Assembly: GCA_934667275.1 (NCBI GenBank)
Contig: CAKULK010000001.1
Location: 290,021 to 354,020 of the forward strand
Length of the DNA: 64,000 nucleotides
Direction of reading: 5' to 3'
Source: an uncultured Bacteroidales bacterium
GTDB lineage: Bacteria > Bacteroidota > Bacteroidia > Bacteroidales > Paludibacteraceae
The notes under the pieces are model-generated. The model was not told where the DNA came from. It saw only the letters and a program-made list of their open reading frames with translations, and ran no database searches. Below are positions 26,745 through 34,692 of this stretch, in pieces. The position numbers and the translations under genes are program-made. Every line of letters starts with the position of its first letter. The first letter of the stretch is position 1.

Positions 26745-27431
26745 TCAGTTGAGATAATAGTCCACTGTTGTCACCACGCGCACGTGTTTAATCCACGGGC
26801 GATATTGGTCGGATTCAACTGAAAATTGCCCTTGATTGGCGCGGCGGATACTGCCTAATGTGCAGTTGGCATCATCGGCAAACTTCTGTGCCACGGCACG
26901 CGCGTTTTTGGTCGCCTCTTCAATCATAGCGGGTTTGAGGTCGTTGAGGCTGTTATATTGATAATCAATAGACCAATCGTACGAATTGAGGATAATGCCC
27001 TCATTCAACAATTCGCTGATAGAACCTTGGCTGGCAATCACTAAATCCACTTTGTCAGTGGAAATAATCACCGATGAATTGAGTGTGTAATGGTTGTCAG
27101 GACGACGGTCATAATAGTTTGCCCAATTGTCATTGGTGCTTGTATTTCCCATTTGGATGTCCTCCGGGGCGAAACCTTTTCGTACAAAAAAATCGGTGAC
27201 GGTCTTTTGCACTTCTGCCAAGTTGTTGTACAAAGTGGGCAGGTTATTGCCATTAATACTGAAATTCAGTGGCCAAACCACATGGTCTGCTTTTACTTCT
27301 TGTGTGGAAAGTCCCTTCACGGTAACTGTTCTATCTTTGTGCGCGAATTGGTGAATGCCCAACTCCACGAACAACCCGCAGAGTGCCATTCCTGCTGCCA
27401 GAATACTGGCTCCGACAATAGTTTTATTCAT
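26745..27431 (-). CDS. SIMPL-domain (DUF541) protein
   Basis: 228 residues with an N-terminal hydrophobic anchor or signal (MNKTIVGASILAAGMALCGLFV). The SIMPL/DUF541 domain follows, recognised by RTVTVKGLSTQEVKADHVVWPL and by the helix EATKNARAVAQKFADDANCTLG near 170-190. The family is a periplasmic or membrane-anchored protein of ill-defined role. It is divergently transcribed from the UPF0371 gene across a palindrome-rich 104-bp spacer that may co-regulate them. Confidence 0.88.
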   Translation of the reverse strand: MNKTIVGASILAAGMALCGLFVELGIHQFAHKDRTVTVKGLSTQEVKADHVVWPLNFSINGNNLPTLYNNLAEVQKTVTDFFVRKGFAPEDIQMGNTSTNDNWANYYDRRPDNHYTLNSSVIISTDKVDLVIASQGSISELLNEGIILNSYDWSIDYQYNSLNDLKPAMIEEATKNARAVAQKFADDANCTLGSIRRANQGQFSVESDQYRPWIKHVRVVTTVDYYLN

Positions 27432-27463
27432 AACGTTAATAGATTTGGTTGTTTTTTATGACC

Positions 27464-27527
27464 TTGGTACAAAAACCGTACCAATTTGCGTAATACCGAT
27501 TTTTGTAGTACCTTTGTACGCAAATTG
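27464..27527. promoter_or_regulatory. Palindromic operator-like region in a divergent promoter
   Basis: Two perfect inverted repeats in the spacer: TTGGTAC (27464-27470)/GTACCAA (27478-27484), and CAATTTGCGTA (27482-27492)/TACGCAAATTG (27517-27527). The second pair brackets the UPF0371 promoter core exactly. GTAC occurs repeatedly. This looks like binding sites for a dimeric regulator, which is not identified. Confidence 0.55.
27486..27516 (+). promoter_or_regulatory. Promoter of the UPF0371 gene
   Basis: TTG at 27486-27488, a 20-base spacer, and TACCTTTG at 27509-27516. Expected start near 27522 leaves a leader of about 14 bases. The core is enclosed by an 11-bp inverted repeat. Confidence 0.8.
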
Positions 27528-27535
27528 AATAATCT

Positions 27536-28999
27536 ATGAAACTCGGTTTTGACAACGACAAGTATATCCGTATCCAGTCGGAGCATATTCGTGAACGTAT
27601 TGCCGCTTTCGGCAACAAACTCTATCTCGAACTTGGTGGCAAACTGTTTGACGACAATCATGCCTCGCGTATTCTGCCCGGTTTTCAGCCCGATTCGAAG
27701 TTGCAAATGCTCTCGCAACTCGCCGACCGTATTGAGATTCTGATAGTTATATCGGCGATGGACATCGAGCGCAACAAAGTGCGTCAGGACTTGGGTATCA
27801 CCTATGATGAGGACGTGCTGCGCCTGCGCGATGAGTTTCAGCACCGCGGGTTCTATGTGGGCAGCGTGGTGGTTACCCACTACAACGGGCAGCCTTCCGC
27901 CGACGCTTATCGCCGCCGTTTGGAGAACTTGGGCGTGCGCGTGTATTATCATCGCCTGATAGACGGCTATCCCACCAATGTGTCGCTGATTGCTTCGCCG
28001 GACGGTTTTGGCAAGAACGATTATGTGGAGACAACGCGCCCGCTGGTGATTGTTACCGCCCCGGGACCGGGAAGTGGTAAGATGGCGGTTTGCCTTTCGC
28101 AACTCTACAACGAACATCAGCGAGGCATAGAGGCAGGATATGCCAAGTTTGAGACATTCCCCGTTTGGAATCTGCCCCTCAAGAATCCGGTGAACGTGGC
28201 ATACGAGGCGGCTACGGCAGACCTGAACGATGTGAATATGATTGACCCCTTCCATCTGGAGGCATACGGAAACATCGCTATCAACTACAATCGGGACATT
28301 GAGATTTTTCCGGTCTTAGACGCCTTGTTTACAGGTATATACGGGCATAATCCCTATAAGTCGCCTACCGACATGGGCGTGAATATGGTGGGGTTCTGTA
28401 TCTCCGACGACGAGGTCTGCAACGAGGCAAGCAAGCAGGAGGTGATTCGCCGGTATTATGCCGCGCTCAACGCTTTTGCCGACGGACACGACGCCGAAAA
28501 GGAAATCAACAAGATAACTCTTCTCATGCGCCAACTGGGTATCACACCCGATTATCGTCGTACCACGGTGGCGGCTAAGGCATGCCGCGACAGGGAGAAC
28601 GCTTCGGCAACGGCGATTGAGTTGGAAGACGGAACTATCATCACCGCCCACACGGGCGATTTGTTGGGCTGCTCGGCGGCGTTGCTTATCAATGCCACGA
28701 AACATTTGGCGCATATCGACCACTCGGTGCGACTGCTGCCACAGGAGATGATTGCGCCGATTCAGCATACCAAGATTGCGTACTTGCAGGGGCATAATCC
28801 GCGCTTGCATACCGACGAGGTGTTGGTCGCATTGTCGGTGTTGAGCCAGAGCGATAAACGCTGTGCGCAGGCATTGGCGCAACTGCCGCACCTCAACGGC
28901 TGCCAGGCGCACTCCACAGTAATGCTGTCCGATGTCGATCAGAAGACCTTCCGCCGCCTTGGAATACAGATCACCTGCGAACCTGTGCGGAAGAAATAA
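27536..28999 (+). CDS. UPF0371 (DUF1846) family protein
   Basis: 487 residues matching the UPF0371/DUF1846 family from the first residues (GFDNDKYIRIQSEHIRERI) on. It includes the glycine-rich APGPGSGKMAVCLSQLYNEH segment, which looks like a nucleotide-binding loop, and HDAEKEINKITLLMRQLGI. Family members are conserved in Firmicutes and Bacteroidetes; the biochemical role is not established as far as I know. Cytosolic, no signal peptide. It ends in a convergent intergenic region holding an 11-bp repeat array. Confidence 0.9.
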   Translation: MKLGFDNDKYIRIQSEHIRERIAAFGNKLYLELGGKLFDDNHASRILPGFQPDSKLQMLSQLADRIEILIVISAMDIERNKVRQDLGITYDEDVLRLRDEFQHRGFYVGSVVVTHYNGQPSADAYRRRLENLGVRVYYHRLIDGYPTNVSLIASPDGFGKNDYVETTRPLVIVTAPGPGSGKMAVCLSQLYNEHQRGIEAGYAKFETFPVWNLPLKNPVNVAYEAATADLNDVNMIDPFHLEAYGNIAINYNRDIEIFPVLDALFTGIYGHNPYKSPTDMGVNMVGFCISDDEVCNEASKQEVIRRYYAALNAFADGHDAEKEINKITLLMRQLGITPDYRRTTVAAKACRDRENASATAIELEDGTIITAHTGDLLGCSAALLINATKHLAHIDHSVRLLPQEMIAPIQHTKIAYLQGHNPRLHTDEVLVALSVLSQSDKRCAQALAQLPHLNGCQAHSTVMLSDVDQKTFRRLGIQITCEPVRKK

Positions 29000-29015
29000 A
29001 TTTTAGGCTCGCTTT

Positions 29016-29130
29016 GTTATAGGATCGTTATAGGTTTGTTATAGGATAATGCGTAAAAGTAAGGTGGATATAAGGTAGATATAAGGTGGATAAGCCATTG
29101 CGTATTACGCATTATGCATTGTGCATTGTC
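29016..29130. repeat. 11-bp phased repeat array E plus 7-bp repeats
   Basis: Seven 11-mers: GTTATAGGATC (29016), GTTATAGGTTT (29027), GTTATAGGATA (29038), ATGCGTAAAAG (29049), TAAGGTGGATA (29060), TAAGGTAGATA (29071) and TAAGGTGGATA (29082). A palindrome TGCGTATTACGCA (29099-29111) follows, then GCATTAT/GCATTGT/GCATTGT up to the tadA stop. The array lies between two convergent genes. Confidence 0.8.
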
Positions 29131-29577
29131 TCATCGGTGTGCCTGAAAAAAGTTCTGCATTAGCGTGCGGGTGCGAGCGGAGAGCACACCCGCGGTGAGG
29201 GTGGTCTTGGGATGAAGGGCTTGCGGTGCTAATTGGCGGAACCCGCGTTTGCTGTCGTCGCAACCATATACTACACGTCCTATCTGCGCCCAACCGATAG
29301 CCCCTGCGCACATCACGCAGGGTTCCACTGTAACATACAGCGTTGCATCGGGCAAATACTTGCCCCCTACGGTTTGGGCGGCAGCGGTGAGTGCCTGCAT
29401 CTCGGCATGGGCGGTAACGTCCTGCAGCGTCTCGGTCAGATTATGCCCCCGCCCGAGAATCCGTCCGTTGGCCACTATCACGCACCCTACAGGTACCTCG
29501 TCCTGCTCGTATGCCAGTTCCGCCTCATGGATCGCCATCTCCATATACCGCTCATCTGTCTCCTGTTGTGTCGCCAT
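29131..29577 (-). CDS. tadA: tRNA-specific adenosine deaminase
   Basis: Deaminates A34 of tRNA-Arg to inosine. 148 residues with the zinc/catalytic motif HAE (His57, Glu59) and PCVMC (Cys87, Cys90), plus the conserved MAIHEAELAYEQDEVPVGCVIV N-terminal stretch, which spans the strand and helix before the active site. It has its own strong promoter 30 bases upstream of the start codon. Length and motifs are normal. It is not part of the adjacent LRR block. Confidence 0.96.
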   Translation of the reverse strand: MATQQETDERYMEMAIHEAELAYEQDEVPVGCVIVANGRILGRGHNLTETLQDVTAHAEMQALTAAAQTVGGKYLPDATLYVTVEPCVMCAGAIGWAQIGRVVYGCDDSKRGFRQLAPQALHPKTTLTAGVLSARTRTLMQNFFQAHR

Positions 29578-29606
29578 ATTTTCCTATTTGTATGCAAAAA
29601 ACACCG

Positions 29607-29637
29607 CAAAGTTACTGCCAAATAATGGAAATTGCAA
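29607..29637 (-). promoter_or_regulatory. Promoter of tadA
   Basis: Read on the - strand: TTG (29635-29637), 20 bases, TAACTTTG (29607-29614). A perfect Bacteroidetes core just upstream of tadA. Confidence 0.8.
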
Positions 29638-29699
29638 TATCTCGCGGTATAAAGACGATAAAATTTTCTGAGAATTGTTGCTGTGTTTTTCTCCTATAG

Positions 29700-30746
29700 T
29701 CAGAAAGCATTCACCTCCACGATTTTATCCCGCCATGGTTTCAAAGCACGTATTTTACGGAATTTACTACGCATACCATGTGGCACCAATATGGTTTCTA
29801 TGTGCTCGCACCCGATAAAGGCGCCTGATGATATACGTTCCAATGTTGCAGGCAACGATATGGTTGTCAGACTATCGCAATCATAAAAAGCATGACCGTC
29901 TATTTCACGTACCCCATTCGGAATAGAGATAGACTCTAACGATAAACAATGATCGAATAAATTTTTCGCTATTCTCGTGATGGTGTTTGGCAAAACCACT
30001 GACTTCAATCCCGCACAATCCTCGAAAGCATCCTCACCAATTTCCGTAACACTATCGGGGATGACCAATGACGTCAAGCCACAGCATGACCCGAAAGCAT
30101 CTAATCCGATAGCAGTTACACTGGACGGAATGGTGATATGCTCAAGTCCTATGGCACCACAAAAAGCCTGATCACCGATAAAGGTTAGCGTATCCGGGAT
30201 ATTGATTGTGGTTAAGGCTGCGCAACCAAGAAAAGCCATATCGTTAATGAGCCTTACACAGGGCGGCAATGTGATCGAAGTCAGACTCTTATCACCGGCG
30301 AAAGCAAAAGCACCAATCTCTACAATACTATCAGGAAGAACCACGGAACGTAGTGATTCACACTCACGAAACATATCTGCTCCCATATATGGCACTCCTT
30401 GTTCTATGACGGCTGATGTAAGACCATCACATCGGGCAAAAGTATTCCAGCCGATGTCTCTGATACTATGTGGAATACGAACAGATGTCAGCCCCGTACA
30501 CCCTTCAAAGGCCCTATCATACAATTCTGTCACCGAATACGGTATCACCACAGAGGTAAGGCGCAAGCAATCCAAAAACGCCTCAAAACCTACAGCAGTA
30601 ACACGATAGGTTTCTCCTTGATAGTACACATATTCTGGTATGACCACATCGCCGCAATACCCCGCCTCTACATTCTTTTCTACAATGGCTGTATGCGTTG
30701 TTTTATCAAGAGTATAAACGATATTGTCAATGAGAATGGTGCCCAT
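29700..30746 (-). CDS. BspA-like LRR protein without signal peptide
   Basis: About 348 residues from the ATG at 30746 (MGTILIDNIVYTLDKTTHTA), which aligns with the headers of the other LRR proteins here; an ATG at 30767 would add seven residues. The header (a beta-strand module ending GETYRVTAVGFEAF) is followed by about 11 LRR_5 repeats. A shared C-terminal cap reads ILVPHGMRSKFRKIRALKPWRDKIVEV. No signal peptide and no type IX sorting domain, so the protein should stay in the cytoplasm. It is the last gene of the 17-gene - strand block and overlaps the upstream gene. Confidence 0.85.
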   Translation of the reverse strand: MGTILIDNIVYTLDKTTHTAIVEKNVEAGYCGDVVIPEYVYYQGETYRVTAVGFEAFLDCLRLTSVVIPYSVTELYDRAFEGCTGLTSVRIPHSIRDIGWNTFARCDGLTSAVIEQGVPYMGADMFRECESLRSVVLPDSIVEIGAFAFAGDKSLTSITLPPCVRLINDMAFLGCAALTTINIPDTLTFIGDQAFCGAIGLEHITIPSSVTAIGLDAFGSCCGLTSLVIPDSVTEIGEDAFEDCAGLKSVVLPNTITRIAKNLFDHCLSLESISIPNGVREIDGHAFYDCDSLTTISLPATLERISSGAFIGCEHIETILVPHGMRSKFRKIRALKPWRDKIVEVNAF

Positions 30747-31293
30747 GTGTATGCCATAATTGGACAATATAGAAGATAATCTTATACAACGAATACAGCC
30801 ATACTATCAATGGCAAAACAAAGGTGGAAAAGGCTAAACTGATGTAACAGAGCAAATAATATGTGTTTATTATGACCAATCCATCATCTGATGTTGTGTA
30901 CCAACAAGAGCATTGACGAGCCAGAACATAATTGCAAAAAATCCATTGACACTCTGCCAAGCAACATCCGTTTCTATCTCTGTAATAAACAATCGTGTCT
31001 GTGGTACATTCAAGGTCTGTCTCCCACACAGCAGTATATTGCGCACCACCATTAGGCAATTGCTCTACCAATTTTTGCTCTTTCAAGTGTGGATTGGTGT
31101 CCGCGAATCGTCCTCCATTATATGGGAGTGTATCATGCAAATTTTCCCATCCCAGATCTAATCCTTCTAATATCATATCTCTGCAAGATGTCATCCCTGG
31201 AGTCCCCCACGTAACAGAGCCTACGATAAACAAAGTTATACTGGTAAGCAAAAACAAACACACATAGATCCCCAATTTCAATGCCTTTTTCAT
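30727..31293 (-). CDS. Hypothetical membrane protein with two transmembrane segments
   Basis: 188 residues, not recognised. A hydrophobic segment at about 7-27 (GIYVCLFLLTSITLFIVGSV) and a second at about 147-175 (YLLCYISLAFSTFVLPLIVWLY) flank a ~120-residue loop. The loop has several cysteines (CTTDTIVYYRDRNGCCLAEC, then CSCW). The loop is probably extracytoplasmic if the N-terminus is inside. It is the only clear membrane protein in the - strand LRR block, so it could link the system to the envelope (inference). Its end overlaps the next LRR gene. Confidence 0.7.
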   Translation of the reverse strand: MKKALKLGIYVCLFLLTSITLFIVGSVTWGTPGMTSCRDMILEGLDLGWENLHDTLPYNGGRFADTNPHLKEQKLVEQLPNGGAQYTAVWETDLECTTDTIVYYRDRNGCCLAECQWIFCNYVLARQCSCWYTTSDDGLVIINTYYLLCYISLAFSTFVLPLIVWLYSLYKIIFYIVQLWHTHGHHSH

Positions 31294-31309
31294 AATAATC
31301 CTGTAATTA

Positions 31310-31948
31310 TTATCTTTCTACGATTAACACATTCTGTGGTATCTGTATTCCGGTTTGGTATAGCCGCTCTTTGCAGCCCTTTGGAACATAGATGGTTCGC
31401 AATGCAGGACAGTCTTCAAAAGATGTCATATCAATGCTTTCTGTTTGGCTGCCTAAATATATGGTTTCCAACCTACTACATCCGGCAAATGCCCATGGGA
31501 AGATCTTCCGGACGCTGTCAGGAAGCGTAATCGTTTTGAGATTGGCGCAGTGCGCAAAGGCGGACACACCTATTGTCTGCACACCTTCTGCAATGGTTAC
31601 AGCGGACAGGTTTGTACAACCTTCAAATGCTCCCCAACCCATATCTTTTATGCTGCCGGGGATGTGTATGGCAGTCAGCCCCGTGCAAACATGGAACGCA
31701 TACCACCCGATACACTCCATAGTATTAGGAATATCCACGGATCGCAACTCCTTGCATTGTGCAAACGCCTTCTCTGCTATGAACATTACGGTAAAAGTCT
31801 CCTCTCCGTGGCATACTTTGGGCGCTATCACCACGTTGCCTTTGTATTCGCCATCTGCTGATGCCACCACCGATGCGGTGTTTGATGCTTGGTCTAACAA
31901 ATAGCGGACTCCGTTTTCAAGGATATATATATAATCATTCATAATCAT
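31310..31948 (-). CDS. Short LRR protein of cassette 3
   Basis: 212 residues. Header MIMNDYIYILENGVRYLLD, then GEYKGNVVIAPKVCHGEETFTV, about six LRR_5 repeats, and the cap TIYVPKGCKERLYQTGIQ. No export signal. Its ATG overlaps the stop of the preceding 74-residue gene (ATGA), so translation is coupled. It is a close paralogue of the 210-residue protein at 38119-38751; the repeat MGWGAFEGCTNLSAVTIAEGVQTIGVSAF is almost shared. Confidence 0.85.
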   Translation of the reverse strand: MIMNDYIYILENGVRYLLDQASNTASVVASADGEYKGNVVIAPKVCHGEETFTVMFIAEKAFAQCKELRSVDIPNTMECIGWYAFHVCTGLTAIHIPGSIKDMGWGAFEGCTNLSAVTIAEGVQTIGVSAFAHCANLKTITLPDSVRKIFPWAFAGCSRLETIYLGSQTESIDMTSFEDCPALRTIYVPKGCKERLYQTGIQIPQNVLIVER

Positions 31949-32169
31949 CTCAAAAACGGGTTTTCTTCAGATTGCGATTTCTCTACCAGAGCCACCAACT
32001 GCTCCATACTTGCCCCGTCCACTTCTTCTTCGGACAAAGTTCCGACAGGGTTCGTATAATCTCCCTCGTTATAGAGCAAGTACATACACGTGCCTTCTAC
32101 TCCTTTGTACACGATATCTATTTTGCCAAACTTGCAAGTTACAGGGATTATCTTATGTATCTTATTCAT
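31945..32169 (-). CDS. 74-residue conserved cassette protein (copy 3)
   Basis: Not recognised. It starts MNKIHKIIPVTCKFGKIDIVY, contains YLLYNEGDYTNPVGTLSEEE and ends EENPFLR. It overlaps the gene before it by eight bases and the LRR gene after it by four, so all three are translationally coupled. Two paralogues (33995-34219 and 38748-38975) stand in the same position before an LRR gene. The copy at 33995 is nearly identical in DNA, indicating recent duplication. The constant pairing suggests a partner or chaperone of the LRR protein (inference). Confidence 0.75.
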   Translation of the reverse strand: MNKIHKIIPVTCKFGKIDIVYKGVEGTCMYLLYNEGDYTNPVGTLSEEEVDGASMEQLVALVEKSQSEENPFLR

Positions 32170-32434
32170 TTTCTTTTATGTTTGGATTATCTGATTTACG
32201 ATAGCATTGGGCAATACCCACTATGGTGTACCCTTGACCAAAATAATTGTTATCAACCAATGTATAGCCTCTTGATTGGTAGAAGTTGACGCGAGCCTCG
32301 GCATCTTCTTCAGAGCAAGCCACATCCATGATAAAATCTTCGCCATATTCCATTTTCCAACCACAATAGTACAGAAAAAGTTGCGTCTCCCAATCCGGAT
32401 GTTGCTCTATAAAATGAGACAGGTTGTTTTGCAT
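32162..32434 (-). CDS. 90-residue conserved cassette protein (copy 3)
   Basis: Not recognised. The start at 32434 (MQNNLSHFIEQHPDWETQLF) is chosen because the paralogue at 38968-39240 begins with the matching MENNLSLFIEQHPDWETQLF. Upstream in-frame ATG sequence is not conserved. Acidic, soluble, with the conserved core MDVACSEEDA.ARVNFYQSRGY and VDNNYFGQGYTIVGIAQCYRK. It is coupled by an 8-base overlap to the 74-residue gene. The short size and conserved aromatic/cysteine pattern give no function. Confidence 0.72.
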   Translation of the reverse strand: MQNNLSHFIEQHPDWETQLFLYYCGWKMEYGEDFIMDVACSEEDAEARVNFYQSRGYTLVDNNYFGQGYTIVGIAQCYRKSDNPNIKENE

Positions 32435-32462
32435 AGATTTATTATTTTGTTTGTAGAAAAAA

Positions 32463-33998
32463 TTAAACTTCAACTATATTGTCCCGCAATTTCTCCAAGC
32501 CCATTTGGCAGTAAGTCTCTGTCATACCACGCGGGATGTAGATGGTTTGCAAATTATTGCATGACGAAAAATCGTAATCTGTAAAAGGCGGCGTTTGGGG
32601 TAAAGTGATAGAAACGAGACCGGTGCAATTCTCGAAAGCATCCACTTCAATACTTGTCACACTGTCAGGAAGAGAGATGGAGGTTAGTCCCGTACATCCA
32701 TAAAATGCACCTTCTCCAATCTTTGTTACACTATTAGGGATAGTAATAGAGGTAAGCCCTGTGCAATCGGAAAAAGCATAAGCTCCTATACTTGTTATGC
32801 CATTAGAGATAATGATGGAGGTTAGGTTTGAACAACCAAAGAATGCGCTGCTACCGATATGCATTACACCGTCCGGTATGCTGATGGCAGTCAAACCGGT
32901 CTGATGATAGAAAGCGCGACCACCAATACATGTAGTTCCGTGTTTGATCGCAATAGTTGTCTTTGGTGGAATTTCCCCTTTGTAGGCATATAAAACATTA
33001 TTGAGATAAACCGCTCCGTTCGGCTGATTGTTATACCAAGCGGTGTTATGAAAAGTTTCACCATCGAGCTCTGTGATACTATTGGAAAGAACAATAGAGG
33101 TAAGCCCGGTGCAATCTTCGAAAGCGCGGAATCCGATAGTCGTTACGCTATTAGGGATAGTGATGGAAATAAGTCCGCTACAATCTCTAAATGCATTTTC
33201 TCCGATATCTGTTACACTATTGGGGATGACGATATGGGTTAGTGCTGAGCAACTGTAGAAAGCCCCTTCTGCGATACACGTTACACTATCGGGGATAGTA
33301 ATAGAGGATAATCTATTGCAGTCGAAAAAAACATAATCTTCGATTTCGGTTATGCCATATGGTATGATAATAGAGTTCAGACTGGTACAACCTGCAAATG
33401 CACATAATCCTATGCTTGTTAAATTAGCCGGCATGGTAATGGAGAGTAAGTTTGTACAACCTGCGAAAGCATGATATCCAATCATAGTGACGCTGTCGGG
33501 TATAGCAATGGTGTTTAATCCTGTACAATCTTGAAAAGCCACGGCACTGATGGAGACTATTCCCTGTTTCACTATAATGTCGGTATTGGATGGCATCTTG
33601 CCTTTGTAGGCATATAGTACCTTGTTGCAGTAAATCACTCCATCCGCTTGATTATCATGCCAAGGTGTATTATGGAAAGCTTTATACCCAATACTCGTTA
33701 CACTATCAGGAATAGCAATGGTTGTTAGTGTAGAACAATCATAAAATGCTTGAAACCCAATAGTTTGTATAGAATCAGGAATAAGTACCGAGATCAATTC
33801 CTTGCATTCTGAAAACGCATAATCTTCTATGTTAGTTACCGAAAACAATTTGCCATTATAGCAGATTTGCGGTTCGATAACCACGTTGCCTTTGTATTCG
33901 CCATCTGCTGATGCCGCTACTGATGCGGTGTGTGACACCTTGTCTAACAAATAGCGGACACCATTTTCAAGGATATATATATCATCATTCATGATCAT
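32463..33998 (-). CDS. Large LRR protein of cassette 2
   Basis: 511 residues with header MIMNDDIYILENGVRYLLD, then GEYKGNVVIEPQICYNGKLFSV, about 18 LRR_5 repeats and the cap TIYIPRGMTETYCQMGLEKLRDNIVEV. Two inserted segments of the form YKGKMPSNTDIIVKQG / YKGEIPPKTTIAIKHG interrupt the repeat array. No signal peptide. The ATG overlaps the stop of the 74-residue gene by four bases. Repeats such as SVTSIGYKAF and SVTTIGFRAF are near-copies, so the array is prone to recombination. Confidence 0.87.
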   Translation of the reverse strand: MIMNDDIYILENGVRYLLDKVSHTASVAASADGEYKGNVVIEPQICYNGKLFSVTNIEDYAFSECKELISVLIPDSIQTIGFQAFYDCSTLTTIAIPDSVTSIGYKAFHNTPWHDNQADGVIYCNKVLYAYKGKMPSNTDIIVKQGIVSISAVAFQDCTGLNTIAIPDSVTMIGYHAFAGCTNLLSITMPANLTSIGLCAFAGCTSLNSIIIPYGITEIEDYVFFDCNRLSSITIPDSVTCIAEGAFYSCSALTHIVIPNSVTDIGENAFRDCSGLISITIPNSVTTIGFRAFEDCTGLTSIVLSNSITELDGETFHNTAWYNNQPNGAVYLNNVLYAYKGEIPPKTTIAIKHGTTCIGGRAFYHQTGLTAISIPDGVMHIGSSAFFGCSNLTSIIISNGITSIGAYAFSDCTGLTSITIPNSVTKIGEGAFYGCTGLTSISLPDSVTSIEVDAFENCTGLVSITLPQTPPFTDYDFSSCNNLQTIYIPRGMTETYCQMGLEKLRDNIVEV

Positions 33999-34219
33999 CT
34001 CAAAAGCGGGTTTTCTTCAGATTGCGATTTCTCTACCAGAGCCACCAACTGCTCCATACTTGCCCCGTCCACTTCCTCTTCGGACAAAGTCCCAACAGGG
34101 TTCATATAGTCTCCCTCGTTATAAAGCAAGTACATACACGTGCCTTCTACTTCTTTGTACACGATATCTATTTTGCCAAACTTGCAAGTTACAGGAATGA
34201 TCTTATGTATCTTATTCAT
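33995..34219 (-). CDS. 74-residue conserved cassette protein (copy 2)
   Basis: Differs from copy 3 (31945-32169) in only a few residues (MNKIHKIIPVTCKFGKIDIVYKE, GDYMNPVGTLSEEE, EENPLLR), with near-identical DNA: a recent duplication. It is coupled to the LRR gene by a 4-base overlap. Unlike copies 1 and 3, the gene in front is not an intact 90-residue cassette protein but a short remnant. Function unknown. Confidence 0.75.
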   Translation of the reverse strand: MNKIHKIIPVTCKFGKIDIVYKEVEGTCMYLLYNEGDYMNPVGTLSEEEVDGASMEQLVALVEKSQSEENPLLR

Positions 34220-34242
34220 TTTCTTTTATGTTGGGATTATCT
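34212..34242 (-). pseudogene. Remnant 3' end of a 90-residue cassette gene
   Basis: The bases upstream of the 74-residue copy 2 match those upstream of copy 3 for about 23 positions (TTCTTTTATGTTGGGATTAT). They cover the stop and last codons of the missing 90-residue gene, then diverge abruptly. Cassette 2 therefore lost most of its first gene, or was inserted here next to the 135-residue gene. Confidence 0.55.
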
Positions 34243-34284
34243 ATTTTCTTGTTGATGGTTATATTTCATTATGCCGATATATAA

Positions 34285-34692
34285 TTATCGGCGAAATGAT
34301 TTTGAGGTATCTATTTGCATTTTGATAGGAGTCGTATTTATATGGGGCTTGAAGGGCGTAGCAGAAGTTATAGGTGAACCTGTTGAGGATGTTCGTGAAT
34401 CCAAAACATCCGGTGCGTTGGTTGCGTTGAGTGATTCTAAAGGCACTTCATGTAGCGCATTTGACTTAAACAACGAAAATAGAGATGCTATATGTCTGCT
34501 GGAGAATGGTTTGTTTCTCTCGGGACGCACTCCGTGCCGCCATTGTTGGCAATATGTTTCCACATCTTTGAAACACAATGACTCACGCGGATGCAAATCG
34601 GCTAAAATAGCATATACTCGTCGTGGATCTTTCACAGTCTTTCTGCCATATCGTTTTACAACGGTCTCTATGTCATTTATTGAAATGTTCAT
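34285..34692 (-). CDS. Hypothetical protein next to the PP2C gene
   Basis: 135 residues, function unknown. It starts at ATG 34692 inside the stop of the phosphatase gene (ATGA), so it belongs to the triad operon. Residues 1-40 (INDIETVVKRYGRKTVKDPRRVYAILADL) resemble a small helical module with a DPRR...LLxDL pattern that I have seen beside kinase and chaperone-like bacterial signalling proteins; I cannot name it safely. The C-terminal half is Ser/Thr/Pro-rich and looks unstructured (TSSTGSPITSATPFKPH), possibly phosphorylated by the neighbouring kinase or a product of a recombination junction. Confidence 0.6.
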   Translation of the reverse strand: MNISINDIETVVKRYGRKTVKDPRRVYAILADLHPRESLCFKDVETYCQQWRHGVRPERNKPFSSRHIASLFSLFKSNALHEVPLESLNATNAPDVLDSRTSSTGSPITSATPFKPHINTTPIKMQIDTSKSFRR

